From Chryseobacterium sp. 39-10 (GTDB lineage: Bacteria; Bacteroidota; Bacteroidia; Flavobacteriales; Weeksellaceae): a stretch of DNA of 50,242 bases. Positions 31,978 through 39,609 of the stretch are shown one piece after another. Position 1 is the stretch's first letter; each line of letters begins with the position of its first letter. The stretch spans positions 1 through 50,242 of the forward strand of contig MKTK01000030.1 in the NCBI GenBank assembly GCA_001898255.1. Direction: 5' to 3'. A program made the translations under genes and the position numbers. Below the pieces are notes generated by a model. It searched no databases. It had not been told where the DNA came from and saw only the letters and a program-made list of their open reading frames with translations.

Positions 31978-33099
31978 TTATTTGGTCGCATTGCCGTTTA
32001 CTTTTACCAGCTCTACGTCAAAAACCAACCACGCATTAGGTGGAATAACACCTCCTGCACCTCTTTCACCATATCCCAGTGCAGCAGGAATCAGCAGGGT
32101 TGCAGTTTCCCCTTCTTTGAGCAGCATAATGCCTTCATCCCATCCTTTAATCACTTGACCCATTCCGATTGGAATATCGATAGGTTGATTTCTTTTGAAT
32201 GATGAGTCGAATTCTGAACCATCCACCAATCTGCCGGCATAATGCACCGCAACTTGGTCACCTGCTTTGGGTGCAATTCCGTTAGTTGTTTTGGTGATTT
32301 TATAGTATAATCCGGAAGGTGTCTCTTGCATACCTGCTTTCAAATCATCTACCAGTTTTTGTTGGTTGGCAGCAAATTCAGCTTCTTTTTTCTTTTTATC
32401 AGCTTCAATTTTTTCGAGGATGGCTTTGTTCTTTTCTTGAATTTTACTTTTTCCTTCGTTAAAGATTTTGGCAGGATCATAGTTTTTGTATTCGTCACCT
32501 TTACCGAAAACGGACACTTTCTCCAGTTTCACATCGGTTTTTGGCTTGTCTTGCGCACCTTTTTCCACATTGGCAATATCATCGATCACGTTTTCGCCTT
32601 TTACCACTTTTCCAAAAATAGTGTGTCTTCCATCCAGCCAAGGAGTTGCCACTTCGGTGATGAAGAACTGCGATCCATTGGTGTTAGGACCAGAGTTGGC
32701 CATGGAGAGAATGCCTTTTCCGGTGTGTTGCAGGTCATTTCTTTCGTCATCAAATTTATAACCGGGATCGCCCATTCCTGTTCCTTTTGGGTCGCCGCCC
32801 TGAATCATGAAATCCTTGATTACACGGTGAAAAATGGTGCCGTCATAAAAAGGAACGCCCTTCGCTTTAGCAGTATTGTCGATTTTACCTTCAGCTAAAC
32901 CAACGAAATTGGCAACAGTTACTGGTGCTTTCTGGTCTTCTAATTTCACTAGCATATTTCCTTTTGAAGTTTGGAAATTGGCATAGAGGCCATCTTTTAG
33001 GCCTTCGTAAGTTTCTTTGTCTACGTTCATTTTTTTATAGATTGGGGTACAACTTGTTATTGCGACTACGGTGGCAATAAGTAAGATTTTCTTTATCAT
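31978..33099 (-). CDS. Peptidyl-prolyl isomerase lipoprotein: cyclophilin plus FKBP fusion
   Basis: Two-domain folding catalyst of 373 residues. Lipoprotein signal: MIKKILLIATVVAITSC17 from the ATG at 33099 (a start three codons earlier is possible). The cyclophilin domain (about 35-200) has FHRVIKDFMIQGGDP, SMANSGPNTNGSQFFIT and LDGRHTIFGKV. A charged helical linker (about 215-270, KKKEAEFAANQQ) leads to an FKBP domain with VAVHYAGRLVDGSEFDSS, GMGQVIKGWDEGIMLLKEGE and ALGYGERGAGGVIPPNAWLVFDVEL. Both domains keep the usual active-site residues by eye. Its likely location is the periplasmic or outer-membrane face. It starts 12 bases after the GldI-like gene, so the two are probably one operon. 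Confidence 0.93.
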   Translation of the reverse strand: MIKKILLIATVVAITSCTPIYKKMNVDKETYEGLKDGLYANFQTSKGNMLVKLEDQKAPVTVANFVGLAEGKIDNTAKAKGVPFYDGTIFHRVIKDFMIQGGDPKGTGMGDPGYKFDDERNDLQHTGKGILSMANSGPNTNGSQFFITEVATPWLDGRHTIFGKVVKGENVIDDIANVEKGAQDKPKTDVKLEKVSVFGKGDEYKNYDPAKIFNEGKSKIQEKNKAILEKIEADKKKKEAEFAANQQKLVDDLKAGMQETPSGLYYKITKTTNGIAPKAGDQVAVHYAGRLVDGSEFDSSFKRNQPIDIPIGMGQVIKGWDEGIMLLKEGETATLLIPAALGYGERGAGGVIPPNAWLVFDVELVKVNGNATK

Positions 33100-33111
33100 A
33101 AATATCAATTG

Positions 33112-33624
33112 TTACTTCATTTTTATTTGAATGATGAGCGGCATGTCATTGGGGATTTTTCTGTTGTCACCATACGTGCCAAAAGCCAAAACGGAGGGAA
33201 CCAATAATGTCGCTTCCTGATTTTTGTCGAGGTATCTCACTGCATCTTCTATTGCTTTCAGTTCTTCAAATTTCCCGAGTTGTACTTCCTTTTTCACGAT
33301 TGGGTGATCATACAGTTTTACGTGGTCAAAATCATACAAATCATATTGATAGGATACCCGCTCACCATCTTGTTTCCTTGTTTTCGTCGATAAGTCTTTC
33401 ACATTTACCCAGTAATTCATGCTCATCGGGTAGAAAGCTTCATTCTGGCTATTGATCCAGTCTTGAATTTGCGTTCTCTCAGTTTGGTTCAGGTTTTTAG
33501 CTCTGTTCTTGGAGGTCTGCATATCGCGCTCGCTCAGGAAACCGCCCACGGGAGGGTGTGCAGTTGCGGGCTTGGTACAAGCCGTTACTAGTAGCAGCAT
33601 CAAAAATAGTACATACTTTTTCAT
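33112..33624 (-). CDS. gldI: GldI-like FKBP-type PPIase lipoprotein
   Basis: Lipoprotein of 170 residues from the ATG at 33624 (lipobox LLLVTAC16; an upstream in-frame ATG adds eight residues that break the signal peptide). The middle part SMNYWVNVKDLSTKTRKQDGERVSYQYDLYDF and the end LDKNQEATLLVPSVLAFGTYGDNRKIPNDMPLIIQI (given in parts) follow the GldI pattern. GldI is a gliding-motility-associated FKBP protein in Flavobacteriia; homologues occur in non-gliding members that keep T9SS. The FKBP active-site aromatic residues are only partly conserved. Together with T9SS cargo elsewhere in the window, this supports a type IX secretion host. Moderate confidence in the exact name. Confidence 0.75.
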   Translation of the reverse strand: MKKYVLFLMLLLVTACTKPATAHPPVGGFLSERDMQTSKNRAKNLNQTERTQIQDWINSQNEAFYPMSMNYWVNVKDLSTKTRKQDGERVSYQYDLYDFDHVKLYDHPIVKKEVQLGKFEELKAIEDAVRYLDKNQEATLLVPSVLAFGTYGDNRKIPNDMPLIIQIKMK

Positions 33625-33669
33625 AAAAACTTCTGCGAAAATAAGCATTTCGGCGCATATGGGAAAAAG

Positions 33670-33700
33670 AAAAATCCGGCAAAAAAAGTACCGGATTTTT
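33670..33700 (-). terminator. Intrinsic terminator after ilvE
   Basis: 10-bp stem AAAAATCCGG (33670-33679) / CCGGATTTTT (33691-33700), 11-nt loop. On the minus strand it is followed by a T-run, correctly placed 22 bases after the ilvE stop. Confidence 0.8.
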
Positions 33701-33721
33701 ATGTTTTGGAATATCGTCGGT

Positions 33722-34795
33722 TTATACCGTTTCAGTAATGGTGTTTTCCACTAACACCCGCCATCCGAAAGGATCTTCAGCTTGGTTGGTCTGGATATCT
33801 ACCAAATCTTTTTTAAGAATTAGAGCGAAACTTTCTTCTTCGCCCAATTTGGGCAATTCCAATTTTTCACCCTGATAACCGATCGCTTCAAAAGCACTCG
33901 TCACAACGGCGGTTCCAACGCCCCAAACTTCTTTAAGTGAACCGTTTTTTTGTGCAGCAATAACATCTTTTACGGCAATGGGCTCCACCTTCAAGTCAAT
34001 ACCGCGGTGTTTGGCCAACTGAATAAAGCTGTCGCGGGTAACACCGTCGAGAATTTTTTCTGAAGTGGGTGGTGTATAAATGGTGTCATTAATTCTAACG
34101 AAAACATTCATGGTACCACTTTCTTCAAAGTATTCGTGTGTGGCATCGTCGGTCCAGATAATTTGTTCATATCCTTCTTCTATGGCTAGTTGGGTTGGAT
34201 AAAAAGACGCCGCATAGTTTCCCGCAGCTTTGGCAAAACCTACTCCCCCATTGGCAGCTCTTGAATAATGATCAGAAATTTTCACCGAAACTGGTGCCGT
34301 ATAGTAGCTCTTGGCAGGCGTTGCCACAATAGCAAACATAAACTTATTGGCTATTCTCGCTTTCAGGGCTTCCTCAGTGGCAAAGATGAGCGGACGAATA
34401 TATAATGACATACCCTCACCTTGGGGTATCCATGCACGGTCGCAATCAACCAATGCTTTCAACCCTCCCAAAAACATTTCTTCCGTTACTTCAGGCATTG
34501 CCAAGCGGCTTGCAGAGCGGTTAATCCTTTTGAAATTCTTCTCGGGACGAAACAGAAAAACCTGCCCGTCTTTATCTTTGTAGGCCTTCATGCCTTCAAA
34601 ACAGGCCTGCCCATAATTAACTCCCATCATTGCCGGTGTAAAAGGAAGCGGTCCATAAGGAATCAACTTCAGGTCACCCCACTTTCCGTTTTCATATTCA
34701 CAAATAATCATGTGGTCGATAAAAGTATTTCCAAAGGAAAAATTTTGAGGATCAAATTGGGCTATTCTTGGGTGTGTAGATTTCTGAATTATCAT
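33722..34795 (-). CDS. ilvE: Branched-chain amino acid aminotransferase
   Basis: PLP fold-type IV aminotransferase of 357 residues that makes or degrades Leu, Ile and Val. Motifs: NYGQACFEGMKAYK, FRPEKNFKRINRSASRL, the Schiff-base lysine K189 in GGVGFAKAAGNYAAS, EESGTMNVFV, LDGVTRDSFIQLAK and VWGVGTAVVTS. Length matches the eukaryote-like long IlvE found in Bacteroidota. A minus-strand TAnnTTTG element lies 25 bases upstream and a terminator follows, so it is monocistronic and divergent from mnmD. No leader peptide or attenuator was found in front of it. Confidence 0.95.
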   Translation of the reverse strand: MIIQKSTHPRIAQFDPQNFSFGNTFIDHMIICEYENGKWGDLKLIPYGPLPFTPAMMGVNYGQACFEGMKAYKDKDGQVFLFRPEKNFKRINRSASRLAMPEVTEEMFLGGLKALVDCDRAWIPQGEGMSLYIRPLIFATEEALKARIANKFMFAIVATPAKSYYTAPVSVKISDHYSRAANGGVGFAKAAGNYAASFYPTQLAIEEGYEQIIWTDDATHEYFEESGTMNVFVRINDTIYTPPTSEKILDGVTRDSFIQLAKHRGIDLKVEPIAVKDVIAAQKNGSLKEVWGVGTAVVTSAFEAIGYQGEKLELPKLGEEESFALILKKDLVDIQTNQAEDPFGWRVLVENTITETV

Positions 34796-34820
34796 TTTTA
34801 AAATTTTTATTGGACTTCTA

Positions 34821-34828
34821 CAAATTTA
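34821..34828 (-). promoter_or_regulatory. -7 element for ilvE
   Basis: Minus strand reads TAAATTTG, matching TAnnTTTG, 25 bases before the ATG. The -33 box is not evident in this AT-rich gap. Confidence 0.45.
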
Positions 34829-34859
34829 ATATAATTTTTTAAATATGAAGATTTTAAAT

Positions 34860-34867
34860 TAAATTTG
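34860..34867 (+). promoter_or_regulatory. -7 element for mnmD (TAAATTTG)
   Basis: Plus-strand TAAATTTG, 12 bases before the ATG at 34880. It covers the TTG at 34865, which argues against that TTG as start. Confidence 0.4.
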
Positions 34868-34879
34868 GAAAAATTTAGC

Positions 34880-35554
34880 ATGAAAAGGGAAATTAAAACC
34901 ACATCCGACGGTAGCAAAACTTTGTTCATCAACGATTTAGAAGAAAATTATCACTCTCATCACGGGGCATTGCAGGAAGCTCAACATGTATTTATTGATA
35001 ATGGATTAAAATTATTAAATGATTACGAAATCAATATTTTAGAACTTGGTTTTGGTACAGGTCTGAATGTTTTGGTAACAATTGATGAATTTTTGAAAAC
35101 TGATAAAAATCATGTTTTTCACTATTTTACCATCGAAAAATATCCTGTACAAGATAATGAAGTGAAGGATTTGGCGTACGATTCTCTTTTTGAAGGTGCG
35201 CAATTTTCTGAAATCTATCAGAAAATACACACTTGTGAGTGGAATATCACCACCGAAATCCTCCCCCGTTTTTATTTTACGAAATATCAGTGCGACTTTT
35301 TTGAGCTGGAAAAGCTTAATTTACCGGCTATCGATTTGGTTTATTACGATTGTTTCGGTGCTCGTGTACAGCCCGATTTGTGGGAAAAACCATTGTTTAA
35401 AATGGTGACCGACACCATGAAAAAAGGTGGATTATTAACCACGTATTCTTCCAAAGGAAGTGTGCGACGCATTTTGCAGGAATTAGGGATGCACGTTGAG
35501 AAAAAAGCTGGACCTCCCGGAAAGCGGGAAATGATTAACGCCGTTAAAGAATAA
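34880..35554 (+). CDS. mnmD: tRNA 5-(aminomethyl)-2-thiouridine methyltransferase MnmD (stand-alone)
   Basis: SAM-dependent enzyme of 224 residues that completes the mnm5s2U wobble modification of some tRNAs. Key segments: SKTLFINDLEENYHSHHGALQEA, the SAM motif ILELGFGTGLNVL, IEKYPV, IDLVYYDCFGARVQPDLW and the C-terminal GPPGKREMINAV (the longest given in part in the family signature). It corresponds to the methyltransferase half of E. coli MnmC; the FAD-dependent oxidase half is absent, as in other Bacteroidota. Start set at 34880 because the upstream TTG lies in the -7 element. Confidence 0.9.
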   Translation: MKREIKTTSDGSKTLFINDLEENYHSHHGALQEAQHVFIDNGLKLLNDYEINILELGFGTGLNVLVTIDEFLKTDKNHVFHYFTIEKYPVQDNEVKDLAYDSLFEGAQFSEIYQKIHTCEWNITTEILPRFYFTKYQCDFFELEKLNLPAIDLVYYDCFGARVQPDLWEKPLFKMVTDTMKKGGLLTTYSSKGSVRRILQELGMHVEKKAGPPGKREMINAVKE

Positions 35555-35602
35555 AAATGTTCAGGTGATGCTTCTCTTTACGCACAAATAAAATACTTTT
35601 TC

Positions 35603-35610
35603 TACATTTG
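35603..35610 (+). promoter_or_regulatory. -7 element for the Nudix gene (TACATTTG)
   Basis: TACATTTG matches TAnnTTTG, 15 bases before the ATG; a weak TTTA lies 22 bases upstream at the -33 position. Confidence 0.5.
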
Positions 35611-35625
35611 AACTAAAATTAAACG

Positions 35626-36048
35626 ATGATTAACCAACTGAATGTGCGGGTTTACGCAGCCGCGATAAAAGACCGAAAAGTGCTTGTATTGCACGAAGAA
35701 TATGCCGGAGATCATTTGATGAAACTTCCCGGTGGCGGATTGGAGTTGGGCGAAGGCGTATTGGATTGCTTACACCGCGAGTTCGACGAAGAGTTGAATT
35801 GCAAGATAAGAATTGTGGAGCATCTCTATACGCAGGAAGAGTTTTTGGTTTCCCGTTTTAAAGAGAACGAACAGTTGCTCACTATTTATTATATCGTTGA
35901 AATTTTGGATAATAACGAATTCCTAATCATGGATCCATGCATCGAAAGAATAGAATGGATACCGATAGATTCCGACGATAATCCTTTGGTGCTGCCCATT
36001 GACCGAATCGCTTTTGATCACCTGAAAGAAAAGTTTAGAAAATCTTAA
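35626..36048 (+). CDS. Nudix hydrolase
   Basis: Single-domain Nudix protein of 140 residues. The Nudix box is complete: GGLELGEGVLDCLHREFDEEL, in parts GGLELGE and HREFDEEL, with the catalytic REFDEE intact, unlike the regulator at 21682. Such enzymes hydrolyse nucleoside diphosphates linked to another group; the substrate cannot be read from sequence. The C-terminal EWIPIDSDDNPLVLP is typical of ADP-ribose or mutator-type small members. It stands alone behind its own -7 element. Confidence 0.87.
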   Translation: MINQLNVRVYAAAIKDRKVLVLHEEYAGDHLMKLPGGGLELGEGVLDCLHREFDEELNCKIRIVEHLYTQEEFLVSRFKENEQLLTIYYIVEILDNNEFLIMDPCIERIEWIPIDSDDNPLVLPIDRIAFDHLKEKFRKS

Positions 36049-36053
36049 TCTAA

Positions 36054-36097
36054 CTTTATTATTACTAGCATCATTCTTTATTATTACTAGCATCATT
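36054..36097. repeat. Perfect tandem duplication of a 22-bp unit
   Basis: Positions 36054-36075 and 36076-36097 are identical (unit starts CTTTATTATTACTAG and ends CATCATT) and directly adjacent, six bases after the Nudix stop codon. No further copies were seen in the window. The unit has no strong dyad symmetry. Confidence 0.9.
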
Positions 36098-36411
36098 GAA
36101 GCAATTAATGCTCATTTGGTTTGCTATCATTTTTTTAACCCGTCAATCATCACTTTTCTGAAAAATTAGTGAAACGAATTGTTGAAGTTGGTGATATAAC
36201 GTATACTTCGTCTGAGATTTATTGATTAAAAGGCCGCGATGCTTTTCATGATCAAGTATCATGATGTGATACGTACTTAAAAATTTAATTTAAGTTCAAC
36301 CTTCTACTTGCCTTTTAGATTGAGCATGAAGATTTTCATTACGGATGGGCAGGCACAATTTTTGTCTTTTCTACTTCAAAATACTTAATTATCCCTTAAA
36401 AATAAGAAAAT
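36098..36411. other. Intergenic stretch without recognisable gene
   Basis: About 310 bases between the tandem repeat and the PEP-mutase-family gene. Only short frames exist (the longest, about 25 codons near 36,145-36,223, has no start). No terminator or consensus promoter was identified. Confidence 0.5.
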
Positions 36412-37179
36412 ATGAAAATGAATAATGCATTAACCAAGTTCAAATCTTTACACAAAACTACAGAACCACTTTTGCTTGCTAACGTTTGGGATGCAAATTC
36501 TGCCAAGATTGCGGAGAATGCCGGGTATAAAGCTTTAGGCAGTTCCAGCCACGCTGTTGCGAACGCGATGGGTTACGAAGATGGTGAAGAAATTAGTTTT
36601 GAGGAGTTGTTGTTTGTTCTAAAAACGATCGTTAAAGCCGTAAAAATTCCTTTGTCTGTAGATTTTGAAGCGGGTTACTCTGATGATCCTAAACAGGTCG
36701 CAAAAATGGTAAAAAAACTTGAAGATATTGGCGTGGTAGGCATTAATCTAGAAGATGGAAAAGTCGTAAAAGGAAAAAGAAAATTAGAGGATCCTAAAAT
36801 TCTTGTTTCGAAAATAAAAGCCATTAGAAAAGTGTCTCCCATTTTCATTAATGCGAGAATTGACACCTATACTACGAAACACAAAAACGCATTGGAAGAA
36901 TCTTTAAAAAGGGCAAAATTATATGCAGAAGCTGGTGCAGACGGTATTTTTGTACCCTTGATCGAAACAGCGAAAGACATCAAAACATTCACCGAAAATG
37001 TAAAACTACCGCTTAACGTTTTCACCACGGAGAATTTGCCAACTTATGGAAGATTAGGGAAACTTGGCGTAAAAAGAATCAGTCATGGCGCAAAACAGTA
37101 TGAACTGCTGATGAAAAATTCAGAAAAAATATTTAAAGAGTTCCTCAAAAACAAAAAATATTCGACCATTTTAGGATAA
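36412..37179 (+). CDS. Isocitrate lyase/PEP mutase superfamily protein
   Basis: TIM-barrel enzyme of 255 residues in the ICL/PEPM family, probably forming or cleaving C-C or P-C bonds of 2-oxo acids. Signature parts: LLLANVWDANSAKIAENAGY, LGSSSHAVANAMGYEDGEE, the metal-binding SVDFEAGYSDD, GINLEDGK and FINARIDTY. The substrate-specific loop is not that of isocitrate lyase or of true phosphonopyruvate-forming PEP mutase, so this is the broad clade often annotated as isocitrate lyase/phosphoenolpyruvate mutase family protein. It is followed by a terminator and then a nitrilase gene on the same strand. Reaction unknown. Confidence 0.86.
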   Translation: MKMNNALTKFKSLHKTTEPLLLANVWDANSAKIAENAGYKALGSSSHAVANAMGYEDGEEISFEELLFVLKTIVKAVKIPLSVDFEAGYSDDPKQVAKMVKKLEDIGVVGINLEDGKVVKGKRKLEDPKILVSKIKAIRKVSPIFINARIDTYTTKHKNALEESLKRAKLYAEAGADGIFVPLIETAKDIKTFTENVKLPLNVFTTENLPTYGRLGKLGVKRISHGAKQYELLMKNSEKIFKEFLKNKKYSTILG

Positions 37180-37203
37180 ACACTCCTTTAAAAAAAAAAG
37201 TGA

Positions 37204-37236
37204 ACTGAGTTTCCATAAAGGAGCTCAGTATTTTTT
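37204..37236 (+). terminator. Intrinsic terminator
   Basis: Stem ACTGAG (37204-37209) / CTCAGT (37224-37229), extended inward by wobble pairs, then TTTTTT (37231-37236). It ends the PEP-mutase-family transcript. Confidence 0.65.
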
Positions 37237-37374
37237 ATTCTTAATTTTTAGATTAAAGTAAAGTTCAGAGATAAAACTTTAGTTATGACATCACTATTTA
37301 GCATGCAAATCCATAAATTTACACTGAATTTATACCGAAGTCCAAAGACTATTATATTTAAATAAAGATCATTT

Positions 37375-38304
37375 ATGAAAAAAGAAGTTAAGGTTGGCGT
37401 TGTACAGGCGACTCCCGCCCTTTTTGATATTAAAAGAAGTGTAGAATTGGTTATTGAATGGATCGAGCGTGGCAAAAAAGAAGGTTGCGAAATGTTGCTT
37501 TTCCCGGAAGCATTTATTCCAGCTTATCCTCGAGGGATTTCCTACGATGCCGTTGTTGGTAGAAGAACCGAAAGAGCGAGAGAATTGTACTTGGATTATT
37601 GGAACAACAGCATCAGTGAATCTTCCACGTATGTTGCAGAAATTGCCAATGCCGCAAAAGAGGCAAACATGTTTGTTGCATTAGGCGTAACAGAACGTGA
37701 TGAAATTGGTGGCACGCTGTATTGCAGCATCTTCTATTTTGGTTCCAATGGTGAATTTCTGGGCAAGCATCGAAAACTAAAACCTACTGGTTTGGAGCGA
37801 TTTGTATGGGGAGAAGGTGATGGAACGACGCTTTCTACATTCGATACATCGCTGGGGAAAATTGGTGGTTTAATTTGTTGGGAAAATTATATGCCTCTGG
37901 CCAGAATGAGTATGTACAGCAAAGATGTGCAGATTTATTTGGCACCAACTGCAGATTCTCGCGAATCTTGGCAATCGACCATTCAACATATCGCTATGGA
38001 AGGACGTTGTTATGTTTTGGGTTGTAATCAAATGGTGAGAAAGGAAGATTATCCTGAACGGTATCAGGAATTTTTAACCGATGAACCAGAAATAATGAGT
38101 AGAGGTGGCAGCGCAATAATTGCTCCGAATGGCGAGTATCTGGCTGGCCCGTTATGGGACGAGGAAGGTTTGTTAACTGCAGTATTGGATCATGATACAC
38201 TGATTAAATCTAAATTGGACTTCGATGTCGTTGGACATTACAGCAGAAATGATGTTTTTACTTTTGAAACCAATGGTCAACCTCTAAGCAAAAAGTGTGA
38301 TTAG
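37375..38304 (+). CDS. Nitrilase (carbon-nitrogen hydrolase, branch 1)
   Basis: Protein of 309 residues with the catalytic triad of nitrilases: E45 (LLFPEAFIPAYPRG), K134 (GKHRKLKPTGLER) and C168 (GGLICWENYMPLARM). The CWENYMPL and PTGLERFVWGEGDG segments are those of true nitrilases, which turn organic nitriles into carboxylic acids and ammonia, and not of amidases or NAD synthetase domains. C-terminal VGHYSRNDVF is also typical. Cytoplasmic, with no signal peptide. A weak TATATTTA lies 14 bases upstream of the ATG. Natural substrate unknown; arylacetonitrile-type or plant cyanogenic compounds are possibilities. Confidence 0.93.
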   Translation: MKKEVKVGVVQATPALFDIKRSVELVIEWIERGKKEGCEMLLFPEAFIPAYPRGISYDAVVGRRTERARELYLDYWNNSISESSTYVAEIANAAKEANMFVALGVTERDEIGGTLYCSIFYFGSNGEFLGKHRKLKPTGLERFVWGEGDGTTLSTFDTSLGKIGGLICWENYMPLARMSMYSKDVQIYLAPTADSRESWQSTIQHIAMEGRCYVLGCNQMVRKEDYPERYQEFLTDEPEIMSRGGSAIIAPNGEYLAGPLWDEEGLLTAVLDHDTLIKSKLDFDVVGHYSRNDVFTFETNGQPLSKKCD

Positions 38305-38322
38305 CGATTTCGCATAAGATTA

Positions 38323-38358
38323 TGAAAAAAATAAAGGATGGCCTAAAAAACCATCCTT
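38323..38358 (-). terminator. Terminator for the small minus-strand lipoprotein gene
   Basis: 8-bp stem AAGGATGG (38334-38341) / CCATCCTT (38351-38358); on the minus strand it is followed by a T-rich tract (complement of 38323-38333). It could also act on the plus-strand nitrilase transcript. Confidence 0.7.
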
Positions 38359-38381
38359 AATAAAGTTGATTGTGGAATACA

Positions 38382-38557
38382 TTATTTTTTATTACCACCC
38401 ATAAATTTGGAAATCAGCCAAACAATTAGGGCTACCCTCCAAACATCAGAATAAAAGCCCACCACATTCCAGCTTTAAAGATGGTGTTGATGGCTTCGCA
38501 ACTGGTGAGCAAAGAAATACACAAAATAGCAAAAAATGCAGTAAATAAGTTTTTCAT
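38382..38557 (-). pseudogene. Small membrane lipoprotein with a frameshift in a G run
   Basis: From the ATG at 38557 the frame gives MKNLFTAFFAILCISLLTSC (lipobox cysteine C20), then EAINTIFKAGMWWAFILMFGG and a stop at about 38432. Past the stop another frame continues VALIVWLISKFMGGNKK and ends at 38382. Adding one G to the GGG at 38435-38437 (minus strand) joins them into a 58-residue protein. It would have a lipobox, the CEAI.TIFKAGM motif and a transmembrane helix, as in small Bacteroidota lipoproteins that are sometimes misannotated as phosphatidate cytidylyltransferase. A single-base error in a homopolymer is a plausible cause. Confidence 0.65.
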
Positions 38558-38762
38558 AGTATAAAATGTTGTGGTTATGCTCAATACAATCAATAATTTT
38601 GCCAATTTGTAGTTTATTCTGTTATCCCAGACTAAAATGTTTAAAAGTAGCAATTGTATCTATTAAAGACTCAATACTCTTCAATATCGGTTGCTGTAAT
38701 TTTTGAACTTATTGTTAATAACCTTTTCCTAACGATCTGTAGTAAAAAATTCAATATGTATA

Positions 38763-38801
38763 TAGGTTTGGACACACTCTCAATTTTAAGTCATAATTTT
38801 G
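38763..38801 (+). promoter_or_regulatory. Promoter region of the DUF488 gene
   Basis: TTTG (38767-38770), 23-bp spacer, TAATTTTG (38794-38801). A second TAnnTTTG (TAGGTTTG) covers 38763-38770. The TTG at 38799 lies inside the -7 element, which argues for the TTG at 38817 as start. Confidence 0.45.
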
Positions 38802-38816
38802 TGTAAAATTTCTGCA

Positions 38817-39389
38817 TTGAATCGGCCAAAGCATCCTGTCATTTATACCATCGGACATTCCACGCATCCATTGACGGAATTCATCGACATGCTGAAATCA
38901 TTCAATATTGAGCTGTTGGCAGACATTCGCCGGTTCCCAGGATCGAAGAAATACCCTCAGTTCAACCAGGAAAATTTAGCAAAAGCGTTGAAAGAAGCTG
39001 GTATAGACTACATTCATCTTGAAGAATTGGGAGGCCGACGAAAAATGCAAAAGGATTCCATCAATACCCGTTGGAGAAATGAATCTTTCCGTGGCTATGC
39101 CGATTACATGCAAACAAGCGCTTTCAAAAATGCCATCGAATCACTTGAAGATATTGCCGAAACCCGCACCACAGCATTGATGTGTTCGGAAGCCGTTTGG
39201 TGGCGCTGCCACCGTTCTATGGTCGCCGATGAACTGAAGGCCAAAGGTTGGACGGTACTTCATATTATGGCCAAGGGAAAATCGGAGGAACATCCTTATA
39301 CTTCTCCTGCAATAGTAATTGGTGATCAGGTTTTTTACACAGACGATAAACGCACTCTATTAAGCAAGAAAGATGAAAACAAAATTTGA
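38817..39389 (+). CDS. DUF488 domain protein
   Basis: Protein of 190 residues from the TTG at 38817. DUF488 hallmarks: YTIGHSTHPLTEFIDML, LLADIRRFPGSKKYPQFNQ, LEELGGRR and CSEAVWWRCHRSMVADEL with the conserved Cys-Glu and Cys-His-Arg. The family is widespread and biochemically unassigned; the cysteine/arginine set suggests phosphatase- or rhodanese-like chemistry or metal binding. The start is uncertain, since no ATG lies nearby. It overlaps the next gene by 17 bases, so the two are translationally linked. Confidence 0.85.
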   Translation: MNRPKHPVIYTIGHSTHPLTEFIDMLKSFNIELLADIRRFPGSKKYPQFNQENLAKALKEAGIDYIHLEELGGRRKMQKDSINTRWRNESFRGYADYMQTSAFKNAIESLEDIAETRTTALMCSEAVWWRCHRSMVADELKAKGWTVLHIMAKGKSEEHPYTSPAIVIGDQVFYTDDKRTLLSKKDENKI

Positions 39390-39582
39390 GATCGGCGACC
39401 ATGTTGTTTGGAACTCGGAAGCTGGACGGGTTTCGGGCACCATCATTAAAATTCATACTGCAGATTTTGATTACAAAGGATACATACATCATGCAACCAA
39501 GGAGGATCCTCAATACGAAATAAAAAGCAGTAAATCGAGTCATATTGCCGCCCATAAAGGATCGGCTCTCACAAAAATTTAA
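39373..39582 (+). CDS. DUF2945 (HVA1-type tudor-like) small protein
   Basis: 69-residue protein beginning MKTKFEIGDHVVWNSEAGRV and continuing with GTIIKIHTADFDYKGYIHHAT, then YEIKSSKSSHIAAHKGSAL. This is the DUF2945/hypervirulence-associated tudor-like family, small SH3-like barrels of unknown function common in soil bacteria. The ATG overlaps the end of the DUF488 gene, and the pairing of these two small genes recurs in my knowledge of accessory stress-type regions, though I cannot verify it here. Confidence 0.82.
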   Translation: MKTKFEIGDHVVWNSEAGRVSGTIIKIHTADFDYKGYIHHATKEDPQYEIKSSKSSHIAAHKGSALTKI

Positions 39583-39609
39583 AAAATATCAATTATAATA
39601 AAATAAAAA

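Noticed and set aside
36150-36223. Short frame reading VKRIVEVGDITYTSSEIY
   Set aside because: About 25 codons with no start, stops on both sides; could be a gene relic but nothing recognisable.
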